Under the pieces are notes generated by a model. It made no database searches and was not told the origin of the DNA. It saw nothing but the letters and a program-made list of their open reading frames with translations. DNA of 64,000 nt, taken from Streptomyces erythrochromogenes (GTDB taxonomy: Bacteria; Actinomycetota; Actinomycetes; Streptomycetales; Streptomycetaceae). Shown here one piece after another: positions 1 to 10,755 of the stretch; position 1 is the stretch's first letter, and each line of letters starts with the position of its first letter. The DNA lies in contig NZ_CP108036.1 in NCBI RefSeq assembly GCF_036170895.1, forward strand, positions 3,782,001 to 3,846,000, written 5' to 3'. A program made the position numbers and the translations under genes.

Positions 1-432
1 ATGGCGGACCCCAAGGTCAGCTCCGAGGTCAAGCGGGACCTCAAGCCCTGCACGGGCAAGGAGTACCCGGTGGACGTGAGCTACGGGAAGGTCACCGGCG
101 GTCCGGTCACGGACATCGTCGTGAACGTCCTGTCCTGCGCCGACGCCCTGGGCCGCGGCTCCTACGTGTACCGGGCGGACGGCGGCACGTACGAGAATGT
201 GTTCTCGGACGAACAGCCACCCGTCTACGCGGAGATCGACCGGGGCGACCTGGTGGTCACGAAGCAGGTCTACGGAAAGAGCGACACGCTCGCCTATCCG
301 TCGGGCGAGGACGTGATCACGTACCGCTGGAACGGGGAGAGGTTCACCGAGCAGGACCGGGTGCACTCGGAGTACAGCAACGTGGTCGACGGCGGCGTCC
401 AGCCGGCGCCGGCCACGAGTCATAAGAACTGA
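1..432 (+). CDS. cseA: CseA C-terminal part (sigE-operon lipoprotein), left-truncated
   Basis: The frame is open from the left edge, so the Met at base 1 is probably internal and the N-terminus, with any lipoprotein signal and lipobox, lies outside. The 143 visible residues contain two Cys and no catalytic motif. The assignment rests on position: in Streptomyces the order is sigE-cseA-cseB-cseC, and unmistakable cseB and cseC follow 28 bp downstream. In S. coelicolor CseA is an extracytoplasmic lipoprotein that damps expression of the sigE operon. The sequence alone would only support a conserved secreted protein. Confidence 0.65.
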   Translation: MADPKVSSEVKRDLKPCTGKEYPVDVSYGKVTGGPVTDIVVNVLSCADALGRGSYVYRADGGTYENVFSDEQPPVYAEIDRGDLVVTKQVYGKSDTLAYPSGEDVITYRWNGERFTEQDRVHSEYSNVVDGGVQPAPATSHKN

Positions 433-460
433 GCAAGAAGAACTGAGGCGAGGCTTGCGC

Positions 461-1174
461 ATGGCCGAGACCCATGTCCTGTTCGTGGAGGACGACGACG
501 TCATCCGTGAGGCCACGACCCTGGCGCTGGAGCGCGACGGGTTCGTGGTCACGGCCATGCCCGACGGCCTGTCAGGCCTGGAGTCCTTCCGCGCGCGCCG
601 GCCCGACATCGCCCTGCTGGACGTGATGGTGCCGGGCATGGACGGCGTGAGCCTGTGCCGCCGCATCCGCGACGAGTCCACCGTCCCCGTCATCATGCTG
701 TCGGCGCGCGCCGACAGCATCGACGTGGTGCTGGGCCTGGAGGCGGGCGCCGACGACTACGTCACCAAGCCGTTCGACGGATCCGTGCTCGTCGCCCGGA
801 TCCGCGCCGTGCTGCGCCGCTTCGACCACTCCGGCGGCCCGCAGAACGGCGCCGCGGGCGCCTCCGACCACGACCCGGACGCCGAGCGCGGGGTGCTCTC
901 CTTCGGCGATCTGGAAGTGGACACCGAGGGCATGGAGGTGCGCAGGTCGGGCGCCCACGTGGCGCTGACGCCGACGGAGATGCGGCTGCTGCTGGAGTTC
1001 TCCTCCGCGCCCGGCACCGTCCTGTCGCGCGACCGGCTCCTTGAGCGGGTCTGGGACTACGACTGGGGCGGCGACACCCGCGTCGTGGACGTCCACGTCC
1101 AGCGCCTGCGCACCAAGATCGGACAGGACCGCATCGAAACGGTCCGGGGCTTCGGATACAAACTCAAGGCATGA
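461..1174 (+). CDS. cseB: CseB, OmpR-type response regulator of cell-envelope stress
   Basis: Protein of 237 residues with an N-terminal receiver domain and a C-terminal OmpR/PhoB winged helix. Visible receiver residues are the acidic pocket D11-D13, phospho-acceptor D54 in LLDVMVPGMDG, S81 and K103 in the VTKPF motif. A TTG six bases upstream is possible, but the GAGGCGAGG ribosome site sits about 7 bp before the ATG at 461, so that start is preferred. Its stop overlaps the cseC start (ATGA), implying coupled translation. In S. coelicolor CseB, phosphorylated by CseC in response to envelope damage, activates the sigE promoter; the promoter is outside this window. Confidence 0.93.
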   Translation: MAETHVLFVEDDDVIREATTLALERDGFVVTAMPDGLSGLESFRARRPDIALLDVMVPGMDGVSLCRRIRDESTVPVIMLSARADSIDVVLGLEAGADDYVTKPFDGSVLVARIRAVLRRFDHSGGPQNGAAGASDHDPDAERGVLSFGDLEVDTEGMEVRRSGAHVALTPTEMRLLLEFSSAPGTVLSRDRLLERVWDYDWGGDTRVVDVHVQRLRTKIGQDRIETVRGFGYKLKA

Positions 1175-2511
1175 GACGGTTCACCCTCCGCACGGGGATC
1201 CGCTGGAAGATCACACTCGCCATCGCCGCCGTGGGCGCCCTCGTCACGATCGCGCTGAGTCTGGTGGTGCACAGCGCTGCCCGCGTCTCGATGCTGGAGA
1301 GCGCGCGCGATGTGCAGCTGGAACGCGTGCAGTTCATCTCCCGCAACGCCGAAGCCGGGCGCAAGCCCCCCATGGGGGCCAAGCTCAACGACCCCGAACT
1401 GCCCGTCGAGCTGCGGCAGAAGGCGCAGTCGGGGCGGCGCGGCACCTACGTCCAGGAGCGGCCGCACGGGCTCCCCGAGGTGTGGGCCGCCGTACCGCTC
1501 GGAAACGGGATGGTGCTGTCGCTGCACACGCCGTTCCGGGAGAGCACCACTTTGCTCACCGACCTGGACCGGGCCCTGGTCATCGGCGGCCTGTCCGCCG
1601 TGGTCGCCGGCTCGGCGCTCGGCGTGCTCATCGGCGGGCAGATCTCGCGCCGGCTGCGCAAGGCCGCGGCCGCCTCGCAGCGAGTGGCGCACGGTGATCC
1701 CGACGTACGCGTCCGGGACGCGGTCGGCGGTGTCGTCCGCGACGAGACGGACGACCTCGCGCGGGCCGTGGACGCCATGGCGGACGCGCTCCAACAGCGG
1801 CTGGAGGCCGAGCAGCGGGTGACCGCGGACATCGCGCACGAGCTGCGGACCCCGGTGACGGGCCTGCTCACCGCTGCGGAACTGCTGCCCCCGGGACGGC
1901 CGACGGAGCTGGTCCGGGACCGGGCGCAGGCACTGCGGGCACTGGTCGAGGACGTGCTGGAGGTGGCCCGGCTGGACAGCGCCTCGGAGCGGGCGGAGCT
2001 CCAGGACGTGGCACTCGGCGAGTTCGTGAGCCGGCGCGTGAAGGCGCTGATGCCGGAGGCGACCGTACGGATCGTCGCGGACGAAGTCGTCAGCACCGAC
2101 CCACGACGGCTGGAGCGGATCCTGGGCAACCTGCTAGCCAACGCCGCCCGGTACGGGCAGCCGCCGATCCAGGTCGACGTCGAGGGACGGGTCGTACGGG
2201 TCCGCGACCACGGGCCGGGATTCCCCGAGGCGCTGCTGCGCGAGGGGCCGAGCCGGTTCCGTACCGGGTCGACGGACCGCGCGGGCGTGGGGCACGGGCT
2301 GGGTCTGACCATCGCGGAGGGTCAGGCGCGGGTGCTGGGCGCCCGGTTGACGTTCCGCAACGTGGCGGCTCCGGGTGTCCTGGACCGCTCGCCGACGGCG
2401 GCGGGCACGCCCGCCGGCGGGGCGGCCGGAGCGGTCGCCGTGCTGTGGCTGCCGGAGCACGCGCCGACGGCGACGGGCAGCTTCCCGGTCCTCAAGCTGC
2501 CGCCGGACTGA
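1171..2511 (+). CDS. cseC: CseC, membrane sensor histidine kinase
   Basis: Protein of 446 residues. A first membrane segment (about 12-33), an extracytoplasmic sensor region (about 34-134) and a second membrane segment (about 136-156) are followed by HAMP and HisKA regions with phospho-acceptor H223 in IAHELRTP. The ATPase domain has an N-box around N324 (GNLLANAARYG) and a G-box DHGPG (347-351). The start overlaps the cseB stop. The family role is sensing cell-wall damage and phosphorylating CseB. The tail after about residue 400 is Ala/Gly/Pro-rich and looks unconserved. Confidence 0.92.
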   Translation: MRRFTLRTGIRWKITLAIAAVGALVTIALSLVVHSAARVSMLESARDVQLERVQFISRNAEAGRKPPMGAKLNDPELPVELRQKAQSGRRGTYVQERPHGLPEVWAAVPLGNGMVLSLHTPFRESTTLLTDLDRALVIGGLSAVVAGSALGVLIGGQISRRLRKAAAASQRVAHGDPDVRVRDAVGGVVRDETDDLARAVDAMADALQQRLEAEQRVTADIAHELRTPVTGLLTAAELLPPGRPTELVRDRAQALRALVEDVLEVARLDSASERAELQDVALGEFVSRRVKALMPEATVRIVADEVVSTDPRRLERILGNLLANAARYGQPPIQVDVEGRVVRVRDHGPGFPEALLREGPSRFRTGSTDRAGVGHGLGLTIAEGQARVLGARLTFRNVAAPGVLDRSPTAAGTPAGGAAGAVAVLWLPEHAPTATGSFPVLKLPPD

Positions 2512-2565
2512 CGGACGGGCACCGGGCCGTGCCCGCCCACCGGGGCGTGACTTAGGCTCCGTGCC

Positions 2566-3714
2566 ATGACCGACGGCACGAATCCCCCGAGCAGCCCGCA
2601 GCCCGAGCCCGCCCCCGGCAGCGGCTACGGGTTCCCGCCGGGACCACCCGCCCAGAACGGCTACGGCTACCCGGTCGGCGGCGGTGGCTACGGCTACCCG
2701 CAGTCCGAGCAGCAGCCGAACCCGTACCAGCAGGAGGCGGACGGCGGTCAGTGGCCGCCGGCCACGCAGGCCCAGCCGGGCTTCACGCGGCTGGCCGGTC
2801 CGGACATACCCGGCGCGTCGCAGCAGCCGGACTGGGAGGCCATGGCCGAACGGTCCGACGCCGAGCGGCGCAAGAAGAAAAAGCTGTGGGTGCTGGGCGG
2901 CACGGTGACCGTACTGGCGCTCCTCGCCGGCGGTGGAACGTTCTTCCTGCTGGGCGGCGAGGGCGGCGAGGACGGTGCGAACGCGCAGCCGTCGACCTCG
3001 GCCGCGCCCGAGCCCGAGGACTCGAAGTCGCCGAGCGTCTACACGGCCACCGTCGCGGGCGACGACACCCTGTTGCGCGACAGCTACGGCAGCATGGGGA
3101 TCCGGCTTGGCACCGACCTCAAGGTCGGCCCGCTGGGCAAGCGGTTCCAGGTCGTCGGCAGGGGCAACGGGAATTCGTGGGGGCAGTCGGCCGAGCCGGT
3201 CGTCGACGTGACGAAGAGCTTCACGATCACGGCGCGCGCCTACAGCTCAGCCGCCAAGGGCTCGCGGATCGTCATGAGCCAGGGCGACGGGGAGTCGTTC
3301 TCCTTCGAGCTGGGCGTCAACGAGGTGAACGGCAAGCAGGCCTGGATCTTCCGCGTGCAGACGGGCGACAAGGGCGCGGCCGCGACCACGCGGACCGTGG
3401 CGGCGGAGGGGCTGACCATCCTCAAGACTCCGACGCTGCTGATGGCCACGTACGACGCGGAGAAGAAGGCGATCGCCCTCTACGTGGACGGCAAGAAGGC
3501 CGGCGAGACGCCGGTCCCGCCGATCTGGCAGGCCCCCGGGCCGCTGCAGCTCGGCCGGTCCAAGCACCACAACATCTGGACCGGGCCGTGGCAGGGCGCC
3601 CTGCACAACATCAAGGTCTACAACTCGGCGTTCACGCAGGAGCAGGCCGCCGGCTACAAGGAGGGCAAGCTCTCGCCGGCGCCGAAGCCGACCCACGCCT
3701 GGCTGCTCACCTGA
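2566..3714 (+). CDS. Membrane-anchored protein with LamG/concanavalin-like domain
   Basis: Protein of 382 residues: a Pro/Gly/Gln/Tyr-rich cytoplasmic tail (1-90), a basic stretch RRKKKK, one membrane segment (about 107-130), an acidic linker, and an extracellular domain (about 150-370). The extracellular part has the beta-sandwich pattern of LamG/laminin-G-like lectins, with LYVDGKKAGETP and PGPLQLGRSKHHNIWTGPW as typical strands. No catalytic residues are evident; binding to cell wall or glycan is an inference. A TAGGCT box seven bases before the ATG suggests a leaderless transcript. Alternative: a divergent substrate-binding module. The specific function is unknown. Confidence 0.72.
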   Translation: MTDGTNPPSSPQPEPAPGSGYGFPPGPPAQNGYGYPVGGGGYGYPQSEQQPNPYQQEADGGQWPPATQAQPGFTRLAGPDIPGASQQPDWEAMAERSDAERRKKKKLWVLGGTVTVLALLAGGGTFFLLGGEGGEDGANAQPSTSAAPEPEDSKSPSVYTATVAGDDTLLRDSYGSMGIRLGTDLKVGPLGKRFQVVGRGNGNSWGQSAEPVVDVTKSFTITARAYSSAAKGSRIVMSQGDGESFSFELGVNEVNGKQAWIFRVQTGDKGAAATTRTVAAEGLTILKTPTLLMATYDAEKKAIALYVDGKKAGETPVPPIWQAPGPLQLGRSKHHNIWTGPWQGALHNIKVYNSAFTQEQAAGYKEGKLSPAPKPTHAWLLT

Positions 3715-3754
3715 CCCGACCTGCCTGACTGACCTGACCTGATCGGACACGACG

Positions 3755-3785
3755 ACGCCGACCGGCCACGAGGGCCGGTCGGCGT
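3755..3785. terminator. Bidirectional hairpin between convergent genes
   Basis: A perfect 13-bp inverted repeat (3755-3767 with 3773-3785, 5-nt loop) lies between the stops of the LamG-like gene and the M23 peptidase gene, so it can serve both transcripts. Confidence 0.8.
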
Positions 3786-3810
3786 GGTCACGAAAAGGAT
3801 CTTGCGTGGG

Positions 3811-4398
3811 TCAGATGCTGACGCCGTTGGTGCGCAGGAAGGCCACCGGGTTGAGAGCCGAACCGTAGTTCGGGGTGGTGCGGATCTCGAAGTGCAGGTG
3901 CGGGCCGCTGGAGTTTCCGGTGTTGCCGGACAGGGCGATGCGCTGCTTGACGGAGACCTTCTGGCCGACCTTGACCTGGATCTTCGACAGGTGCGCGTAC
4001 TGCGAGTACGTGTTGTTGGCGTGCTTGATCACGATGGCGTTGCCGTAGGCGGGGCCGTCGCCGCCGCCGTTCGGGCCGGCCTTGACGACCACACCGCCGG
4101 CGGCGGCGTTGACCGGGGTGCCGACCGGGACGGCGAAGTCCTGGCCGGAGTGCTTGCGGGCCCACATGCTGCCGCCCTTGCCGAAGGTCGCGGACAGCGT
4201 GTACTTCTCCAGCGGCTTGTCCCACAGGCCGGCCTTCTTCTTCGCCGCTGCGGCGACGTCGGCGGTGGCGGCGGCGGGAGCCGTCTGCGGGGCGTCGGCG
4301 AAGGCGGCGGTCGTCCCGGCCCCGAGAGCCAGCACAGCACCGAGGGTTGCGCCGACGGTGATACGGGTAGAACGGGTGATGACGCGCTTCGCGGACAT
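3811..4398 (-). CDS. Secreted M23 (LytM) peptidoglycan endopeptidase
   Basis: Protein of 195 residues starting at the ATG with GGAGG 8 bp upstream; a longer frame exists but lacks a ribosome site. A Sec signal peptide (about 1-35, ending in AFA-DA) precedes an Ala-rich linker and an M23 domain (about 60-190). The zinc and catalytic residues are visible: H83 and D87 in HSGQDFAVP, H136 in YAHL, and H167/H169 in GPHLHFEI. The enzyme is expected to cut peptidoglycan cross-bridges outside the cell. It is preceded by an unusually structured leader (see 4399-4510). Confidence 0.92.
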   Translation of the reverse strand: MSAKRVITRSTRITVGATLGAVLALGAGTTAAFADAPQTAPAAATADVAAAAKKKAGLWDKPLEKYTLSATFGKGGSMWARKHSGQDFAVPVGTPVNAAAGGVVVKAGPNGGGDGPAYGNAIVIKHANNTYSQYAHLSKIQVKVGQKVSVKQRIALSGNTGNSSGPHLHFEIRTTPNYGSALNPVAFLRTNGVSI

Positions 4399-4510
4399 AG
4401 AGCAGACCTCCGGGGCCGGGGACATGGGCGATCACGCCCGTCTCGGGCATGAAGTGACCCGGCACGCTCAGCCATGTGCCGGGTTGGCTCATCTTTGGTA
4501 ACCCGGATGT
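4399..4510 (-). promoter_or_regulatory. Structured 5' leader with competing hairpins (M23 gene)
   Basis: Read on the minus strand, CCGGGTT (4479-4485) can pair with AACCCGG (4500-4506). The same bases also belong to a perfect 9-bp stem, 4457-4465 with 4476-4484. Nearer the start, CGGGCG can pair upstream (4436-4440 with 4444-4448) or downstream (4426-4430 with 4435-4439). These pairings exclude each other and lie just before the Shine-Dalgarno. The layout looks like an attenuator or riboswitch expression platform. I do not recognise the family; the ydaO (c-di-AMP) consensus is not evident. Confidence 0.45.
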
Positions 4511-4737
4511 CCGGAGTTCCCCAAACGTCCCCCTTTACTACCGGGGCTCGTAGGTGCGTCAGGGTGATTTGTCCCGTTGACGGGATTTTCCAGGGACTAA
4601 ACCCCTCGATCAGACCCTCTTTGATCTACGAAACCCCCTAGTATGTCCGATTTGCCCTGTGCGGCTTGTCACCGGCCGGGGCACGGGTTCCCCGGTCCGG
4701 ATCCCCGCGAATGTGACCGGCACTACGCTCCGGGCTC
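4511..4737. other. Intergenic region between divergent M23 and NACHT genes
   Basis: This stretch includes a locally AT-richer segment (about 4560-4660) and probably holds both promoters. On the plus strand TACGCT (4724-4729) sits eight bases before the GTG of the NACHT gene, consistent with a leaderless start. On the minus strand a TAGTAA box near 4540 could be the -10 of the M23 transcript. I see no gene here. Confidence 0.4.
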
Positions 4738-7689
4738 GTGGACGCAACAGCAGCGGGGATCCGGCTGGCTTCGGCGGTCGTGGCGCCCCTGATCAAGAAG
4801 CTCTTACGGACCGAAGGCGCGGGCGCGGGCCTGGTCGACCGCCCCCGGCGCATCTCCTCCTACGTCTCCTGGCGCGAGAAACGCGACCTCGACACAGCGG
4901 ACCTGCGCAGGCTGGCCGACCACCTGGTGCGCGAAGCCCTGCGGGCCCCCGGCGAGCGACCGCTCCCGCCCGGCGAGGAGGCCGGGGTGGCGGCGGCCCT
5001 CGCGGCGACCCTCCACGCCCTGGGCGACCTCACCCTCTCCGACGTGGAGGCCGTCCGCCTCGGCCCCGGGGCCTTCGCCCGCCGGCTCCGGGCCGCCGCC
5101 CCGCACCCCGGGCTCTCCCGGGACGCGGAACTGTTCCACGACCGCCTCGTCGAACTGGCCTGCCTGCACATCCTGGACTTCTTCACCCAGCGCTCCACCT
5201 TCGTGGCGGCGACCCTGGTCGAGCAGAGCAAGCTGCACGCCGAGACCATCGCGAAGGTGGACGAGCTGCTGAGGCGCCTGCCCCGGCAGGACGGCCGGGA
5301 CACGGCCTTCGAGGAGCGCTACCTCGCCTATGTGGCCCGCCGCCACTCCTCGCTCACCATCTTCGGCCTGGACCTGGAACCGGGATCCTCCCGCTGGCCG
5401 CTGGACGCGGCGTACGTGAGCCTCACGGCCCGGTCCGCCGCCAGGGACGAGGACGAGGGCACGCAGAACCCCGCGCCGCGCTTCCTGCCCGCCGAGCGGC
5501 TCTTCGCCGGACACGACCGGGTCCTGCTGCGCGGTGATGCCGGATCGGGCAAGACGACGCTCATCCAGTGGCTGGCCGTCTCCACGGCCGGGGGTCCCGG
5601 CCGCAGGCTCATCCCGTACGTTCTCCCCCTGCGCACCCTGACCCGGCACGGCGAGCGGCTGCCCGCGCCCCGCGACTTCCTCGCCGGGACCCCGCTGGCC
5701 GGGGAGGCCCCCGAGGGATGGGAGAGCCGCGTCCTGCGCGACGGGCGGGCCCTGCTGCTGGTCGACGGCATCGACGAAATCCCCGAGGACGAACGGGAAG
5801 GCGCCCGGGACTGGCTCGCCGACCTGATCACCGCCTACCCCGGCAACCGCTGGCTGGTGACCTCCCGCCCCTCTGCGGTCCGGCGGGACTGGCTCTCGGG
5901 CGAGGCCTTCACCGAGGTCACCCTGGACCCGATGAGCCCTGCGAACGTACGGGCCTTCATCGAGCGCTGGCACACCGCCGCAGCCGTCCCCGAGGGGTAC
6001 GCGGGCCTGCTGCAGGACTCCGTACGCGCCAAACCCGACCTGGCCCGGCTCGCCACCAATCCGCTGCTGTGCGGTCTGATCTGCGCCCTGCACCGCGAGC
6101 GCCGGGGATTCCTGCCGACCGGCCGCAAGGAGCTGTACGCGGCCGCCCTGTCGATGCTGCTGCACCGCCGCGACCGCGAGCGGGGCCTGCGGCGGCCCTG
6201 CCTGGCGGAGGAACCCCAGCTCCAGCTGCTCCAGCGGCTCGCCCACTGGCTGGTCCGCAACGGCCGTACCGAGATGGACCGGTCCCGTGCCGAGGCGTTG
6301 ATCGCGGACGGACTGCCCGCTGTGCCGGCCGCCGGCGTCCTCGGTGACGCGCGGGCCGTGTTCGCGTACTTCCTGGAGCGCACCGGCCTGCTGCGAGCCC
6401 CGACGGTGGACACCGTCGAGTTCGTGCACCGCACCTTCCAGGACTTCCTGGGCGCGCGGGCCGCCCTGGACGAGGGCGGGGTCGACGAGCTGGCCCTGCA
6501 CGCGGACGACGACCAGTGGGAGGACGTCATCCGCATGGCGGTCGCCCAGGGCCGCCCGCGCGAACGCACCGAGATCATCCGGGCACTGCTCGACCGGGGC
6601 ACCAACCGGGCCGTGCTCCTCGCCTACGCCTCCCTCCAGTACGCGGCGGAGCTCGACCCCGCACTGCGCGCCGAGGCCGAAGCGGCCGTACGGCACCTGC
6701 TGCCGCCCCGCAGCGAGCAGGAGGCCGAGGAACTGGGCCGGACCGGACCGCTGGTACTGGAACTGCTGGCCGACCCGGCGACGGCGGACGAGCACGAGGC
6801 CCTGATGGCCCTCGCGGCGGCCGGCCAGACGCTCTCGGAGCGGGCGATCCCCTACCTGGCCGGTTTTCGCGCCTCGGCATCGGACCGGGTCCGCGCGGCC
6901 CTCGTGTCGCTGTGGATCCGCTTCGACGCCCGGGAGTACGCCCGGGAGGTCATCGAACGCCTCGACCCCGCTCCGGCGGCGCTGCGGATCGGCCGCGACG
7001 AAGAAGCCGACGCCCTGCACGCGTTCGAGCGGCGGCCCGGGCTCTACTTCACGCCGGGGGTGTCCTACCGGGCCCTGTCCGAGCTGTGCTCCCGCGTCCA
7101 GATGTCGTACCTGAGCCTCAACGTCTCGGACATCCGCGACCTCGATTTCCTGCGCGGGCAGACCTCACTGGCGAAGCTGGAGATCGTCAGGTGCACAGGG
7201 CTCACCGATGTGACGGGTTTGCGCGGATTGCCCCTGGAGGAGGCCTGTCTCCACGTGTCCGCCCCGAGCCTGCACGACGTCATATCGAGCTGGACCTGCC
7301 TGCGCTCGCTGGAGTTGTACACGAAGTTCCCCTGGTCGGCCAGTGGTCTGTCTTCCGAGGCGGGCTTGGAGAGCCTGCTCCTGGACGCTCCGACGGTCGA
7401 CGTGACCGGTCTGGGCCGGCACACGGGGCTGCGCATCCTGAACCTCGGACAACACTGGCGGCCGTCCGGGCCGACGGACTGGGTGGAGCTGTCGCGGCTC
7501 GAACAGCTGGAGGAGCTCGCCGTACCGGACGACGTAGTGGAGGGTCTCGTCGAGCACGTCCGGCTGCCGTCGCTGCGGACCCTGCGGCTGTACGGGGACG
7601 AGGAGCTGCCGCCCCGGCTGGAGGAGCGGCTGGCAGAACGGTTCCCCGAGGCCGAGATCGATTCCCTCTACACGGTGTACGAGCAGTAG
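4738..7689 (+). CDS. NACHT-domain STAND NTPase with C-terminal leucine-rich region
   Basis: Large protein of 983 residues with a GTG start. An alpha-helical N-terminal region (1-250) resembles the helical module common before actinobacterial NACHT domains. The NTPase core has Walker A GDAGSGKTT (266-274), Walker B LLLVDGIDEIPE (339-350, with the NACHT-type Asp-Glu pair) and a sensor-1 TSRP (375-378). The FVHRTFQDFLGARAAL motif (about 563-578) is typical of the winged-helix end of NACHT modules. Helical repeats follow, then leucine-rich-like repeats from about 790 to the end. The architecture is that of bacterial NLR-like (bNACHT/STAND) proteins, several of which are antiphage sensors. No effector domain is recognised at the N-terminus. 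It is a single gene flanked by strong hairpins. Confidence 0.88.
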   Translation: MDATAAGIRLASAVVAPLIKKLLRTEGAGAGLVDRPRRISSYVSWREKRDLDTADLRRLADHLVREALRAPGERPLPPGEEAGVAAALAATLHALGDLTLSDVEAVRLGPGAFARRLRAAAPHPGLSRDAELFHDRLVELACLHILDFFTQRSTFVAATLVEQSKLHAETIAKVDELLRRLPRQDGRDTAFEERYLAYVARRHSSLTIFGLDLEPGSSRWPLDAAYVSLTARSAARDEDEGTQNPAPRFLPAERLFAGHDRVLLRGDAGSGKTTLIQWLAVSTAGGPGRRLIPYVLPLRTLTRHGERLPAPRDFLAGTPLAGEAPEGWESRVLRDGRALLLVDGIDEIPEDEREGARDWLADLITAYPGNRWLVTSRPSAVRRDWLSGEAFTEVTLDPMSPANVRAFIERWHTAAAVPEGYAGLLQDSVRAKPDLARLATNPLLCGLICALHRERRGFLPTGRKELYAAALSMLLHRRDRERGLRRPCLAEEPQLQLLQRLAHWLVRNGRTEMDRSRAEALIADGLPAVPAAGVLGDARAVFAYFLERTGLLRAPTVDTVEFVHRTFQDFLGARAALDEGGVDELALHADDDQWEDVIRMAVAQGRPRERTEIIRALLDRGTNRAVLLAYASLQYAAELDPALRAEAEAAVRHLLPPRSEQEAEELGRTGPLVLELLADPATADEHEALMALAAAGQTLSERAIPYLAGFRASASDRVRAALVSLWIRFDAREYAREVIERLDPAPAALRIGRDEEADALHAFERRPGLYFTPGVSYRALSELCSRVQMSYLSLNVSDIRDLDFLRGQTSLAKLEIVRCTGLTDVTGLRGLPLEEACLHVSAPSLHDVISSWTCLRSLELYTKFPWSASGLSSEAGLESLLLDAPTVDVTGLGRHTGLRILNLGQHWRPSGPTDWVELSRLEQLEELAVPDDVVEGLVEHVRLPSLRTLRLYGDEELPPRLEERLAERFPEAEIDSLYTVYEQ

Positions 7690-7701
7690 CCCCCACGGGA
7701 A

Positions 7702-7743
7702 AAGGGGCGGCCCCGGAACCGTGAGGTTCCGGGGCCGCCCCTT
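7702..7743. terminator. Very strong bidirectional hairpin
   Basis: A perfect 19-bp stem (7702-7720 with 7725-7743, GTGA loop) starts 12 bp after the NACHT stop. It ends 24 bp from the convergent clpC stop and can terminate both. Confidence 0.88.
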
Positions 7744-7767
7744 GTGGCGCTCAGTCGCACCTACGCG

Positions 7768-10293
<2,526 letters not shown>

Positions 10294-10624
10294 CGTTTAT
10301 CGCTCCTCAGAGCGGTCGGGCAGTTCGGGGTCGGTCCCCGCCCTGTCCTTCCGCATGCTAGTCCCGTGGGGCGGGACAGCTCATTCCAACTGCCGACATC
10401 CGTCCACGGCTCACCCCTGCATCAGCGGGAAAACCGGCTTGAAGAGCCGACAACTGCTCCAACTCGATGGTGCGAGACGATGTTCCCGCAGGCCAGGCAG
10501 ATACCCGTCATGCGTGTACGCCGACGGCGAACGGAAGCCGGTCAAAACAGCGTGTCGCCCCGATCCACTAGGAATGTCTTACCCGTAAGGGCTGACACTC
10601 CATGCCGGTGACGCCGGTTCCCTC

Positions 10625-10638
10625 CGCTGAGGGCGAAC
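10625..10638 (+). promoter_or_regulatory. Possible ClgR-type operator
   Basis: CGCTGAGGGCGAAC fits CGC-N5-GCG and the right part of the actinobacterial ClgR consensus as I recall it (WNNWCGCYNANRGCGWWS); the first four positions do not fit. ClgR activates clp genes in actinomycetes. The site is more than 300 bp from the clpC start, so its target is uncertain. Confidence 0.35.
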
Positions 10639-10681
10639 AGAGTTCCGTCTCGAATGTGGGACTCCACCACCCCGGACGTTT

Positions 10682-10711
10682 ACGTTCCGCACATCTGCGA
10701 GTGCGGAACGT
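10682..10711. repeat. Perfect 11-bp inverted repeat, operator-like
   Basis: ACGTTCCGCAC (10682-10692) and its exact complement GTGCGGAACGT (10701-10711) are separated by 8 bp. The repeat lies 44 bp before the rightward gene and far from any gene end, so an operator is more likely than a terminator. The protein that binds it is unknown. Confidence 0.45.
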
Positions 10712-10755
10712 CACCTCTACCGTAACCCCGAAGCGTTTCTGCAGTTGCTCCGGGC

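Larger units (their letters stand above)
10294..10755. other. Long intergenic region upstream of clpC (divergent promoters)
   Basis: These 462 bp separate clpC from the divergent gene at 10756. They contain a possible clpC -10 (TAGCAT, minus strand, 10355-10360), a ClgR-like box (10625-10638), a perfect inverted repeat (10682-10711) and a TACCGT box near 10716 for the rightward gene. Short open frames here have no ribosome site and look spurious. Confidence 0.5.

Noticed and set aside
3713..3745. Short CTGAC-type tandem repeats after the LamG gene
   Set aside because: Only a few imperfect units just before the hairpin; most likely a chance low-complexity spacer.
4399..4600. ydaO (c-di-AMP) riboswitch before the M23 gene
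   Set aside because: The diagnostic GGGGTGAATC and CCGAACCCGTCAGCTAACC-like segments are not found. The leader is structured but of unrecognised type.
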